Shown piece after piece: positions 26,616 to 35,256 of a DNA stretch of 64,000 nt. Numbering within the stretch: position 1 is the stretch's first letter; the number at the start of each line of letters is the position of its first letter. This DNA comes from Bacillota bacterium. Its GTDB lineage: Bacteria; Bacillota; UBA4882; UBA8346. The position numbers and the translations under genes are program-made. Location of the stretch: the NCBI GenBank assembly GCA_023392595.1, contig JAEVYU010000059.1, forward strand, positions 26,331 through 90,330. Reading direction: 5' to 3'. Under the pieces are notes generated by a model. The model was not told where the DNA came from. It saw nothing but the letters and a program-made list of their open reading frames with translations, and searched no databases.

Positions 26616-26951
26616 CCAAATAGGAACGGTACAGGATGATGGATTTTCCCCCTATTAATGGGGATGTGCTGTTCTTGTACCCCTGGGTGGGGGCTTTAGA
26701 GATAATTTTAATAGGGAAGCTACATTAAATGAATTATACCATCTGGGGATAGCTTTAACTCAACTGATATAGAGGGGGCCATTAATATTGTTTGCAATGC
26801 AGCCTAGAAACAATGGAAAATGCTGGGCGAGATGCAAAGAGTGTTGATTTCATCTTACGGTCCAATGTAGTAACCGATTCCGGTCCAAGGTAGTCGTCAT
26901 TGGATCCAGATCTATCGGTGAACAATCGTCCTTATAAGAAAACAATTTGAT
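26616..26951. other. Intergenic, no gene seen
   Basis: This contains GC-rich inverted segments near 26629-26685 (GGTACA pairing with a later TGTACC, and CCCC/GGGG arms inside) that could act as terminator or leader structure. No ORF with a ribosome site was found. Homology to the XRE gene begins near its right end. Confidence 0.4.
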
Positions 26952-27345
26952 ATGAATCAAGGTCTTGTTTCAAAATTTGAAAAGAATAAACGGTGAGCCT
27001 TCAAAGGGGTTTCTTAATGCCATGATGTTGCGGTTTGGGGCCAATCCGGAATGGCTAAAGACCGGCGAAGGGGAAATGTTTATTACAGCGGAGGAGTATA
27101 TCGCCAGAGGGATGGAACTCCTGGGTCCTGCTTCAATGAGCCGGGGGTTTGCCAATGTTTTAAAGGACTCCCGGTTTACGGAGTTTCAATCTTTCCTGGA
27201 TAGGGACAAGTTCAATCCGGAAGGCGGGGAAGATGAGATCGGAGGATTCTTACAACAGGCGGCCCAGGTATGGCGTGAAGGAGACGGCAGAATTCGCAGG
27301 GCTTTGAGCCGGTTCGTGAAGGGATATTTGGAGAAAGATGAATGA
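26952..27345 (+). pseudogene. Decayed second copy of the XRE regulator
   Basis: The last 110 or so codons match the gene at 20453 nearly residue for residue (ANPEWLKTGEGEM through GYLEKDE). Before that, the helix-turn-helix is damaged. ATG at 26952 reads MNQGLVSKFEKNKR and hits TGA, and the rest continues in another frame after a deletion of about 33 bases relative to copy 1. The DNA-binding half is therefore lost. The remaining open frame from about 26965 has no functional start. It is the right-hand partner of the repeat that brackets the lysine-related cassette. Confidence 0.85.
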
Positions 27346-27530
27346 TTCAAAAATAACCCGCTAAAATGGGAGCAAAGAAATTCATCCTTTTCTCAGATGG
27401 GATTAAAGAAAGGCAAAAGGCGTTAAACCCGGCAGATTGCTTCCCTAAAACATAAAAGCCGTATCTCTGGGCTTCCGTGTTCCTGTGGCTAAAGTGCTTT
27501 GGGTACCTGGGAAGGAGCTTCTTGCAAAAA
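26995..27530. repeat. Direct repeat, copy 2
   Basis: This matches copy 1 at 20583-21115 in the same orientation, covering the XRE 3' end and its non-coding flank up to about the GGAGCTTCTT stretch. The differences are mostly single bases plus a deletion of about 20 bases in the flank. Confidence 0.85.
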
Positions 27531-27601
27531 AAATGTCCAACCACAGCCAAGGCGAAAAAGGATCTGTGAATTACCCCTTAGAATGCAAGGGACATAGATG
27601 T

Positions 27602-28261
27602 TCAAACCTTTATTTTCGCCAAAAAGGGTTTGGTTTTGTTAATGATGGGGTCCATGACCATGCCGGTGCAGAGAATGGAAATCACGGTGCCGATACCAAT
27701 TTTGCCGCCAAACACGATTCCTAAGATGCCTAAAAGGGCATCAAAAATGATTTTGGCCGTTTTATATTTTAGTTTGCTATGCTGATAAATAATAGCCACG
27801 ATCGCCTCGAGAGGTCCCAGCCCAAAATCCACCGCAACGTAAATGCCCAGTCCCACTCCCATCAGCAAGGTGCCTACTGCGGATACCGTAATTTTATAAG
27901 GAAGTGCCAGAGAAACCAGGTTCAAAGGGTCTATCACGGCGGAGGCCAGGTTGACATACAGGCCTAGCATAAACGTGCAAAGGACCGTACCTACACTGAT
28001 GTATTTTCGGGCCAGGATCAAAAGCGCCAATAGAAAGACTGCATTGGCAAGGATGTTCGCGTTCCCCTGCGAGATATGGAGCAAATTGTGGAGGCCATCT
28101 GAAAATGTCCCCATCGGGGAAGAGCCAAGCTCCACGGAATACAAAAGAGCCATCCCAATACCATTGATGAAAAGTCCGAAACTAATCACCAGAATTCGAA
28201 TAATCAGACGTTTGATTTGTTGCTGTGATTTCAAAGTGGGTCCCCTCGCTGTTGTGATCAT
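27602..28261 (-). CDS. YczE/YitT-like integral membrane protein
   Basis: This encodes about 219 residues, with five or so membrane helices after a basic N-terminus (QQIKRLIIRI). The motif ELGSSPMGTFSDGL and its internal echo DFGLGPLEAIVAIIY are typical of YczE/YyaS-type proteins, which are built from two repeated halves. The function is not established. The start is uncertain between ATG 28261 and TTG 28234; the latter has GAGGGG upstream. An operator-like box shared with the divergent LacI-type gene lies at 28283-28297, so the two are probably co-regulated. Confidence 0.75.
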   Translation of the reverse strand: MITTARGPTLKSQQQIKRLIIRILVISFGLFINGIGMALLYSVELGSSPMGTFSDGLHNLLHISQGNANILANAVFLLALLILARKYISVGTVLCTFMLGLYVNLASAVIDPLNLVSLALPYKITVSAVGTLLMGVGLGIYVAVDFGLGPLEAIVAIIYQHSKLKYKTAKIIFDALLGILGIVFGGKIGIGTVISILCTGMVMDPIINKTKPFLAKIKV

Positions 28262-28595
28262 TCCAGATCCATAAAAAATTAAGTTTATCGTTTTATCCAA
28301 TCGTTCGATGAAACGGCATCCGTTTTTTTCTTACGATAAAACACCATGGACATTTATTTTTTTATCTTAATAAGCATTTTATCAGGGAGATTTGCATTAG
28401 TCAACCACAAAACATTAATTTCCATAGCATTTACTTTTTGATGTGGATTGACTAATTTGCAATCTGTGGTGTATACTTTATTCAATAATTGATAAAACGT
28501 TAAACTTATTTGACTTGATTTCTCGTTTTGAAATATTGGCCAGTTGCTTTCAAATTTTAGATGCAATCCAGATCGATATGTGAAGGTGGAGTGTC
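28262..28595. promoter_or_regulatory. Divergent control region with two near-identical LacI-type boxes
   Basis: GATAAAACGTTAAAC at 28491-28505 and the reverse complement of 28283-28297 (GATAAAACGATAAAC) agree at 14 of 15 positions. Both have the central CG step usual in LacI-family operators. One box faces the YczE-like gene, the other the LacI-type gene. A partial third match (CGATAAAACACC) lies near 28335. Confidence 0.55.
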
Positions 28596-29606
28596 ATGGG
28601 CGCGACAATCAAAGACGTCGCCAAAAAGGCGGGCGTTTCCCCGACCACGGTTTCTCTGGTTTTCAACAACCGGGAATCAAGAGTTTCCGAAGCTACCAGG
28701 GAACGGGTAATGACTGTTGCCAGGGAGCTAAATTATTATCCGAACCATTTTGCAGCCAGTCTGGTCACCAAGAGATCCCATATCATCGGCGTGGTTTCCG
28801 ATTCGGTCAATATCTTTTCCGCCCAGGTAATCGCCGGTATTGTCAAACAAGCGAAGCAGGAAGGGTATCAGGTTGTTCAGGTCAGCGCCTCCCAGGAAAG
28901 TGAAGATGACATCGAATATCTCAATATCTTTTTGAACCAGGGAATCGATGGCGTGATCTTCCCCCATTCCTCCATTGGCAATCTGAAAAATTTGAAAAGC
29001 GGATTTCAATCGGTAATCCGTTCGGGTATTCCGGCGATCGCCATGGACGTCGAAATTGACGGCGCCACTTCCTGTGCGGACGCATGTGACCACGTTTACG
29101 GCGGATATTTGGCAACTCACCATCTGATCGATTACGGGCACCGCAAGATCGGCGCCATATCCGGCCCGAAAGACTATGTCAGTTCCGTAAAACGTTTGGA
29201 CGGGTACCGGAAGGCCTTGGAAGAGGCGGGAATTTCTTTCGAACCTGCGCTGGTTTACACCGGCAACTACAAACTGGAAAGCGGTCAAGACGCCCTGCCG
29301 TATCTTCTGGGCAAAGGGGTAACCGCGATTTTCGCATTTAACGATATGATAGCCCTCGGCCTTTATAAAGCCATTCGCAACTACCGGATGTCAATTCCGA
29401 AAGATATTTCCGTCATCGGATATGATGATATCTTCATTTCCGATGTTTTGGAGGTTCCGCTTACCACAGTCCATATTCCCATTGAGGATATTGGGAGACG
29501 CGCGGCGCAGGAACTTATCGCGTTGATTGAGAATAAGCAGCCGGCCGCGGAACTGAAAAAGATCGAGCCCGTCCTGATGGTACGCGCCAGTACCGGGAGA
29601 ATTTAG
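28596..29606 (+). CDS. LacI-family transcriptional regulator
   Basis: This encodes 336 residues. The N-terminal helix-turn-helix TIKDVAKKAGVSPTTVSLVFNN and hinge helix ATRERVMTVARELNYYPN are canonical. A periplasmic-binding-protein-like sensor follows (IIGVVSDSVN, FPHSSIG, YGGYLATHHLIDYGHRKIGAISGP, FNDMIALGLYKAI). GGAG precedes the ATG. It stands directly before an ECF transporter and nucleoside-salvage genes, so a nucleoside or pentose is a likely effector. It may also control the divergent YczE-like gene through the shared boxes. Confidence 0.88.
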   Translation: MGATIKDVAKKAGVSPTTVSLVFNNRESRVSEATRERVMTVARELNYYPNHFAASLVTKRSHIIGVVSDSVNIFSAQVIAGIVKQAKQEGYQVVQVSASQESEDDIEYLNIFLNQGIDGVIFPHSSIGNLKNLKSGFQSVIRSGIPAIAMDVEIDGATSCADACDHVYGGYLATHHLIDYGHRKIGAISGPKDYVSSVKRLDGYRKALEEAGISFEPALVYTGNYKLESGQDALPYLLGKGVTAIFAFNDMIALGLYKAIRNYRMSIPKDISVIGYDDIFISDVLEVPLTTVHIPIEDIGRRAAQELIALIENKQPAAELKKIEPVLMVRASTGRI

Positions 29607-29850
29607 CTGTCCCGCAGATTTTTTCAATATAAAAGAAAAGACTGAAATCCGTTTCCAGAAAGAAGACGGAGGAGAGGCCCTTCTGGGGTTGAAAGAAACA
29701 GGGGCCATTCCATGCTGGAGGAGGTGTTGCCGGCCCAAAAAGCAGACCTAAAACCAAGTTGTTACGGCTTCGACTTTACTTTGATGTTGTAACGCTGGTC
29801 TATTGCAACAAAAACATCAATCGGAAACATACAAAGGGAGGGTATTTTAC

Positions 29851-30471
29851 ATGAGTGAAAAACCAAAACATTTGATTCGGGAAGACTTTTCCATGCTGGC
29901 TTTATTGACAATACCGATTGCCGTAGCCGTAAACTTTGTCGGGTCACAAATCCATCACGTCTTGTCCCTGCCGCTTTTTCTGGACACCATCGGCACATTT
30001 TTCGTGGCAATGCTTTGCGGACCGTGGGTCGGCGCTTTGACGGGCCTTATCGGCAACATGGTGTTGGGCATTACCAATCCCAGCGCGATTCCGTTCGCGG
30101 TGACCAGCGTTGCGGTTGGCCTTACAGCGGGCTTCCTGGCACGTGCCAAAATGTTCGACGGCTGGTGGAAACTGGTGATTACCATTATTGTGACATCCCT
30201 GGTATCCACGATCACCTCAGCACCGATTGCCGTTTTGGTATTCGGTGGGGTAACCAGCTCCGCGGATTCACTGTTTGCTGCAACCCTGATGGCTTCCGGC
30301 GTGAACATCTGGAAAGCTGTCATCGGCACCAGCCTGTTGTTTACTTGTATCGACAGAATCATCGCCATTATTGTCACCTGGTTAATCATTCGGGTGATTC
30401 CGGCCAGAACCCTGATCAAATATAGTCTGGGTAAAAATTACATCAAAAACTCCCATTCCAAAGTGGCGTAA
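29851..30471 (+). CDS. ECF transporter substrate-binding (S) component
   Basis: This encodes 206 residues from the ATG at 29851 with GGGAGGG upstream. Five or six hydrophobic helices include the HHVLSLPLFLDTIGTFFVAMLCGPWVGALTGLIGN region. The LDT-G-F and GALTG-IGN elements recur in S components of the EcfT-dependent uptake systems. The energising subunits are encoded next, so this is a dedicated (group I) ECF system. The downstream uridine phosphorylase suggests a nucleoside substrate; this is inferred from context. Confidence 0.78.
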   Translation: MSEKPKHLIREDFSMLALLTIPIAVAVNFVGSQIHHVLSLPLFLDTIGTFFVAMLCGPWVGALTGLIGNMVLGITNPSAIPFAVTSVAVGLTAGFLARAKMFDGWWKLVITIIVTSLVSTITSAPIAVLVFGGVTSSADSLFAATLMASGVNIWKAVIGTSLLFTCIDRIIAIIVTWLIIRVIPARTLIKYSLGKNYIKNSHSKVA

Positions 30472-30489
30472 GCCGGAAGTAAAATGGCC

Positions 30490-30532
30490 GGCGCCGCCTT
30501 AGAGGCCTGTGAAGGATGAAAAAGGCGGCGCC
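30490..30532 (+). promoter_or_regulatory. Intercistronic GC-rich hairpin
   Basis: GGCGCCGCCTT (30490-30500) pairs perfectly with AAGGCGGCGCC (30522-30532), with a 21-base loop. There is no T-run, and the next ribosome site follows at once, so it is more likely an mRNA stabiliser or processing element that sets the S:T ratio than a terminator. Confidence 0.55.
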
Positions 30533-30549
30533 TATAAGGAGTCAAACAT

Positions 30550-31341
30550 ATGTACAGAGAAAGACTGAATATTGTTAAGAAAAATCCCCTTGCCGCATTG
30601 TATCCATCGGCAAAGGGGTGGATTGTCATCCTGTATTGCATATGCGTAGCCATTCTGGCAACCATACGGATGAACGGCTATGCACTCTATCTGATTCCGT
30701 TTTTTATAACGGTTCCGGTTCTTTTCGCCGTCAGCGGCATCTGGGGAAAATTCTTTACCTTATATAAAGGCATCTTTATCTTTATCGCCTTCATATTTAT
30801 CGTGCAGACCCTGGTGATTCGAAGCGATGTGGTCCTGTACCATTTCGGAATCATCAACATCTATCAGGAAGGTCTTCGGCGTGCGATTTTCCTGTGTTTT
30901 ATCATCCTGAACGTCTCCGGTATCCTTTTATGGTTGTTCCAGACCACTGAAACGAAGGAAATGACTTATGCCCTGGAAAGAATGGGCGTCAGTTACAAAG
31001 CGTCTTTTGTTTTTTTATCGACCTTTCAGATGATTGAAGTTCTCGGAAAAAGTTCCAAGACCATTATGAATGCGCAAAGAGCGCGCGGCATTGAAACGGA
31101 GGGAAATTTATTGGTGCGTTGCAAAGCCTTTTTCCCGATGATTGTCCCTCTGGTGGTAGGCTCGATCATGAATACGGAGGAACGGGTATTAACCCTCGAA
31201 TGCAAGGGATTCGACACCCAATGCCCCAAAACGCGTTTGCTGGAGCTGAAAAAATCAGGAAATGAATGGAAAGCGATTGGGTTTTCCGCAATCGTAACGG
31301 CAGCCATATTGATTGGGAGGATTATGCTGTGGGTAATGTAA
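30550..31341 (+). CDS. ecfT: ECF transporter membrane (T) component
   Basis: This encodes 263 residues with several N-terminal membrane helices, a cytoplasmic coupling region carrying the AQRARGIE motif and a second L-x-C-K-G-F motif (LTLECKGFD), the two ATPase-contact helices of EcfT (A-R-G signature). AAGGAG lies upstream of the ATG. It overlaps the first ATPase gene by 13 bases. It couples ATP hydrolysis to toppling of the S component. Confidence 0.82.
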   Translation: MYRERLNIVKKNPLAALYPSAKGWIVILYCICVAILATIRMNGYALYLIPFFITVPVLFAVSGIWGKFFTLYKGIFIFIAFIFIVQTLVIRSDVVLYHFGIINIYQEGLRRAIFLCFIILNVSGILLWLFQTTETKEMTYALERMGVSYKASFVFLSTFQMIEVLGKSSKTIMNAQRARGIETEGNLLVRCKAFFPMIVPLVVGSIMNTEERVLTLECKGFDTQCPKTRLLELKKSGNEWKAIGFSAIVTAAILIGRIMLWVM

Positions 31342-32192
31342 TTGAATTTCAAAATGTAACATACACCTATCCTCTGTCCGGCAAACCGGCCATTAAAAAT
31401 ATGAATTTTCAAATCGAAGCAGGAAAATTTTACGGGATAATCGGCGAAAACGGTTCCGGAAAGACCACTCTTTGTTCGCTGATACGCGGTTTTGCGCCCA
31501 ATTTTTATAAGGGCGAGTTGGAAGGGAAAGTCCTCGTGGACGGGAAGCCGACCATAGAGTATGGTCCGGGGGAGCTCGCCTTGAAGATCGGATATGTATT
31601 TCAAAATCCCTTTAATCAAATCAGCGGAGTCAAAGATACGGTCTTTGAAGAAGTGGCCTTTGGGCTCGAAAACTTCGGGGTAGATCCCGACGAAATCGAG
31701 CAGCGCGTTGCCGATGTGATGGAAATGACAGATATAACGGCTATCGCGTTTAAAAATCCCTTTGAGCTATCAGGCGGGCAGCAGCAGCGCGTGGCGCTTG
31801 CGTCCACCATTGTGCTGAAGCCGGATATCTTGGTAATCGATGAACCCACTTCCCAACTGGATCCGGAAGGGACCGAAAGTGTCTTTAAAATTATCAGCGA
31901 GATGAAAAACGAGCGCAAAACCATCCTGTTGGTAGAACACAAAGTGGATCTGATCGCGGAATATGCCGATGAGATTCTCGTTCTCAAAGACGGTGAATTG
32001 ATAAAAGCAGGACCCAAACAGGGTATTTTATCGGACATATCCCTTCTGGAAAAAAATGTCCAGCTCCCTCAAATGGCAATCCTGGGCCATGCCTTACGGG
32101 AACAGGGTATGGTGTTCGATGAGATACCGATCACCGAAAGCCAGGCTGTAGAGGTTGTCAAGAGGCTTCTTGCAAAAGGAGGGAAACTTTAA
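31329..32192 (+). CDS. ecfA: ECF transporter ATPase 1
   Basis: This encodes 287 residues from a GTG at 31329, supported by GGGAGG 8 bases before it; a start at 31266 would run far into ecfT. Walker A is GENGSGKTT, Q-loop YVFQNPFNQ, signature LSGGQQQRVALA, Walker B ILVIDEPTSQLD, and the switch is EHKVD, with His. The Q-loop FQNPFNQ wording is typical of EcfA/CbiO ATPases. It forms a heterodimer with the next gene product. Confidence 0.85.
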   Translation: MGNVIEFQNVTYTYPLSGKPAIKNMNFQIEAGKFYGIIGENGSGKTTLCSLIRGFAPNFYKGELEGKVLVDGKPTIEYGPGELALKIGYVFQNPFNQISGVKDTVFEEVAFGLENFGVDPDEIEQRVADVMEMTDITAIAFKNPFELSGGQQQRVALASTIVLKPDILVIDEPTSQLDPEGTESVFKIISEMKNERKTILLVEHKVDLIAEYADEILVLKDGELIKAGPKQGILSDISLLEKNVQLPQMAILGHALREQGMVFDEIPITESQAVEVVKRLLAKGGKL

Positions 32193-33013
32193 TGGCCTAT
32201 ATCACACTGGATCACGTCAGTTATGAATACCCCGGCGGCTTTTTAGCCGTGGACGATATCAGCATGGAGATTGAAAAGGGTGAAAGCATTGCCATCATCG
32301 GTCAGAATGGGGCTGGAAAAACCACAACCGTCAAAATGCTCAACGGCCTATTGCGCCCTACCAAGGGGAATGTGATCATCGGCGATATGAACAGCAAAGA
32401 TTATACCATTGCCCAGATGAGCCGGGCCGTTGGGTATGTATTTCAGAACCCGGACGACCAGATTTTCCATTCGACCATTGATGAAGAAGTCGCTTTCGGT
32501 ACCAAGGTGCTGAATAAAACAGCGGAAGAAACCAGAAAACTGGTGGACTATGCTCTGGAAATTACCAATCTGACTCAATTCAAAGATGAAAACCCATTTA
32601 ACCTTCCTTTTTCAATGAGGAAATTTATCTCCATCGCCGCGATTATCGCCATGGACACGCAGGTGATGATTTTTGACGAACCCACGGCCGGCCAGGACAG
32701 ATCCGGAAACCTCCGGCTTTCTTCGATATTGGAGCATCTGCATACCCGAGGCAAAACCTTGGTGACGATTTCCCATGACATGGAATTTGTGGTCAAGAAC
32801 TTTAACCGCGTAGTGGTTATGGCCAACAAAAAGATCGTCACCAGCGGTTCTCCCTCAGAAATATTTTGGAATTTTGAGGCGTTGGAGGAAGCCATGCTCA
32901 AACAGCCTTATGTCAGCCGGCTCTGCAGAACGCTGAACCTGGGTGAGGGAATTGTCACCATGGAGGAAACCGTACAGGCGATCCGCAAATCAGTCGATGG
33001 AGGGACAATCTAA
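32192..33013 (+). CDS. ecfA2: ECF transporter ATPase 2
   Basis: This encodes 273 residues. Walker A is GQNGAGKTT, Q-loop YVFQNPDDQIF, Walker B VMIFDEPTAGQD and switch ISHDMEF. The signature segment reads LPFSMRKFISIAAII instead of LSGGQ, so this site of the dimer probably has weak or no hydrolysis, an asymmetry known from several ABC heterodimers. It shares one base with the previous stop and overlaps the next possible start (TAATG). Confidence 0.85.
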   Translation: MAYITLDHVSYEYPGGFLAVDDISMEIEKGESIAIIGQNGAGKTTTVKMLNGLLRPTKGNVIIGDMNSKDYTIAQMSRAVGYVFQNPDDQIFHSTIDEEVAFGTKVLNKTAEETRKLVDYALEITNLTQFKDENPFNLPFSMRKFISIAAIIAMDTQVMIFDEPTAGQDRSGNLRLSSILEHLHTRGKTLVTISHDMEFVVKNFNRVVVMANKKIVTSGSPSEIFWNFEALEEAMLKQPYVSRLCRTLNLGEGIVTMEETVQAIRKSVDGGTI

Positions 33014-33039
33014 TGATTCAACCAGGAGGAACAGCTAAA

Positions 33040-33810
33040 ATGGCAGAACAATTAACGCACCACTTGAAATGCGCTCAAGGCGACGTTGGCAGATACGTAA
33101 TCCTTCCCGGAGACCCTGGCCGCGTACCTAAAATTGCGGCTTATCTGGATAACGCCGTACATATCAAAACGTACCGGGAATTTGTCACTTATACCGGCAC
33201 GCTGGAGGGGGAAAAAGTCAGTGTCACTTCGACGGGGATCGGCGGGCCGTCCGCTTCGATTGCCATGGAGGAATTGGTTCAGCTTGGCGCCGACACTTTT
33301 ATCCGTGTCGGAACCTGCGGCGGCATCGATAACAGCCTTTTGCCGGGAGACCTGATTATTCCTACCGGCGCCATCCGTAAAGAGGGTACCGGCCGCGAAT
33401 ACGTTCCCATTGAATATCCCGCCGTGGCCAATTACGCCTTGATGCGTGAACTGGATGATGCGGCCACCTGCCTTGGAAAGCGTCACCATCTCGGCGTCGT
33501 GGAATGCAAGGATTCTTATTACGGCCAGCACGCCCCCGACCGCATGCCCGTCAGCTACGAACTTCACCAGAAATGGGAAGCATGGAAAAAGGCCGGCGCG
33601 TTAGGCTCGGAAATGGAGTCGGCCACCCTGTTCATCGTTGCCACCACTCTCCGCGTCCGATGCGCCACCGTGCTTTTACTTTGCCGTAACCGTGAGCGGG
33701 AAGCGCTTCTGAAAACCGGGGAAGTCAGCACCTGGGAAACGGCGCCGGCGATCGAAACCGCGATTGAAGCGTTGCGTAGCCTGATAATAAAAGAGAAGAC
33801 CAAAGCGTAA
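33040..33810 (+). CDS. udp: Uridine phosphorylase
   Basis: This encodes about 256 residues. The nucleoside-phosphorylase motifs are ILPGDPGRV near the start, STGIGGPSASIAMEEL, IRVGTCGGI and the substrate-contacting GSEMESATLFIVA. It splits uridine to uracil and ribose-1-phosphate. The ATG at 33040 has AGGAGG about 9 bases upstream; ATG 33013, 9 codons earlier and overlapping ecfA2, is also possible. Phosphopentomutase is encoded just downstream on the other strand, so the ribose-1-phosphate can enter central metabolism. Confidence 0.85.
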   Translation: MAEQLTHHLKCAQGDVGRYVILPGDPGRVPKIAAYLDNAVHIKTYREFVTYTGTLEGEKVSVTSTGIGGPSASIAMEELVQLGADTFIRVGTCGGIDNSLLPGDLIIPTGAIRKEGTGREYVPIEYPAVANYALMRELDDAATCLGKRHHLGVVECKDSYYGQHAPDRMPVSYELHQKWEAWKKAGALGSEMESATLFIVATTLRVRCATVLLLCRNREREALLKTGEVSTWETAPAIETAIEALRSLIIKEKTKA

Positions 33811-33839
33811 ACCTTTAGTTTAGTGGATAACAAAGAGCA

Positions 33840-33886
33840 GAGGCTGTCGTAAAAGAAACACTTTTGCGACAGCCTCCGCCTTTTTT
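33840..33886. terminator. Strong terminator between convergent udp and deoB
   Basis: GAGGCTGTCG (33840-33849) pairs with CGACAGCCTC (33867-33876), extended by AAAAG/CTTTT inside, and is followed by CCGCCTTTTTT. It ends the ECF-udp transcript and may also serve the convergent deoB gene. Confidence 0.82.
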
Positions 33887-33895
33887 CTCTTTGGC

Positions 33896-35071
33896 TTACC
33901 GGGTTTCCCGAAGAACTTTCGGCAGGCGGGAGGTTCCATACACCTGGGGCGTGAGGCCGAAATATTCAAGAATGGTCGCGGCAATATCACCGAAGGTGGG
34001 AAGGGTGCCCAGATTGACCCCGGGTTTCACATGGGGCCCTGCAATTACCCACGGCGTGCATTCCCGTGAATGGTCGGTTGACGGCGTCGACGGGTCACAT
34101 CCATGATCGGCGGTGATCATGACCAGGTCATCTTTTCTTAGGCCGGAGAGAATTTCCGGGAGTTTTTCGTCAAACCGGCTCAGGGCTTTCGCATAGCCGT
34201 CGACGTCGTTTCTGTGCCCATACAGCATGTCGAAATCAACCAGATTGATGAAGCACAGTCCGTCAAAGTCGCGCTGGGTCAGCCGGATGGTATCTTCGAT
34301 TCCCTGGGCATTTCCAGACGTCCGCATAGATTCGCTGATGCCGCGACCGGCAAAAATATCGTAAATTTTTCCCACGGCGATCACGTCTTTCCCCGCCGCC
34401 AGGAGATGGTCCAACATGGTAGGGGCAGGCGGCTCTAGGGAAAAGTCGTGCCGGTTGGGGGTGCGAAGAAAATTTGGATACCGGCCCGTAAAGGGACGGG
34501 CGATCACCCGGCCGACCGCATGAGCTCCTTTTAAGATTTCCCTGGCATCCCGGCAATAGCGGTAAAGCTCTTCGGGAGGGACGACCTCCTCGTGGGCGGC
34601 GATCTGAAAGACGCTGTCGGCGGAGGTGTATACTATCAATGCCCCGGTTTTAAGGTGTTCTTGGCCATAGTCGCGGATGACGTCGGTGCCCGAGTATGGT
34701 TTGTTGCACAGTACGCCGCGGCCCGTCCGGCGCGAAAATTGGTCCAGCACTTCCCGGGGGAACCCATTGGGATAGGTCGGCAGCGGACGAGGAGAATCGA
34801 TACCGGCGATTTCCCAGTGGCCGATGGTTGTATCCTTGCCTTTCGAATGCTCAATCATGCGGGCAAAAGCCCCTTGGGGCGCCTTTTCGGCAGGGCGGCA
34901 GTAAACGCCGTCAATATTAAACAGGCCCAGTTTGCTCATATTGGGCATATTGAAGTAAGGACTTTGGGAAGCGGCGGCGAGGGTATCGCTTCCGGCATCC
35001 CCATATTCGGCGGCGTCGGGCCCATTGCCGATCCCGCAGCTATCAAGGACAATTAAAAAAATCCTTTTCAT
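33896..35071 (-). CDS. deoB: Phosphopentomutase
   Basis: This encodes 391 residues of the alkaline-phosphatase superfamily. It begins FLIVLDSCGIGNGPDA with the metal-binding Asp, has GKDTTIGHWE with the phosphorylated Thr near residue 85, and ends with ITADHGCDPSTPSTDHSRE carrying the remaining metal ligands. The length equals that of DeoB. It interconverts ribose-1-phosphate or deoxyribose-1-phosphate and the 5-phosphates. AAAGGA precedes the ATG. It is convergent with the ECF-udp operon and divergent from the Crp/Fnr gene. Confidence 0.9.
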   Translation of the reverse strand: MKRIFLIVLDSCGIGNGPDAAEYGDAGSDTLAAASQSPYFNMPNMSKLGLFNIDGVYCRPAEKAPQGAFARMIEHSKGKDTTIGHWEIAGIDSPRPLPTYPNGFPREVLDQFSRRTGRGVLCNKPYSGTDVIRDYGQEHLKTGALIVYTSADSVFQIAAHEEVVPPEELYRYCRDAREILKGAHAVGRVIARPFTGRYPNFLRTPNRHDFSLEPPAPTMLDHLLAAGKDVIAVGKIYDIFAGRGISESMRTSGNAQGIEDTIRLTQRDFDGLCFINLVDFDMLYGHRNDVDGYAKALSRFDEKLPEILSGLRKDDLVMITADHGCDPSTPSTDHSRECTPWVIAGPHVKPGVNLGTLPTFGDIAATILEYFGLTPQVYGTSRLPKVLRETR

Positions 35072-35256
35072 GATGGTACCATCCTTTCTTGACCTCCCGT
35101 ATTATCCCCCTATTATAGCTTGGACAGTTGCAGCCGGAAAGGACAAGTGTACCAAAGTTTCGGTTTTTTAGGATATCGCCGGAAATTTTTTTTGAAGTGG
35201 ACAGTTGACCTTGCCCGAATTTAGCGGATGAATTATCTTGGAGAGGAGAAGTTTCC

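Noticed and set aside
28728..29288. Long minus-strand ORF inside the LacI-type gene
   Set aside because: The plus-strand gene has a full helix-turn-helix and sensor domain; the reverse frame has no ribosome site or recognisable motifs.
33052..33567. Minus-strand ORF within the uridine phosphorylase gene
   Set aside because: It is a high-GC shadow of a well-recognised enzyme gene.
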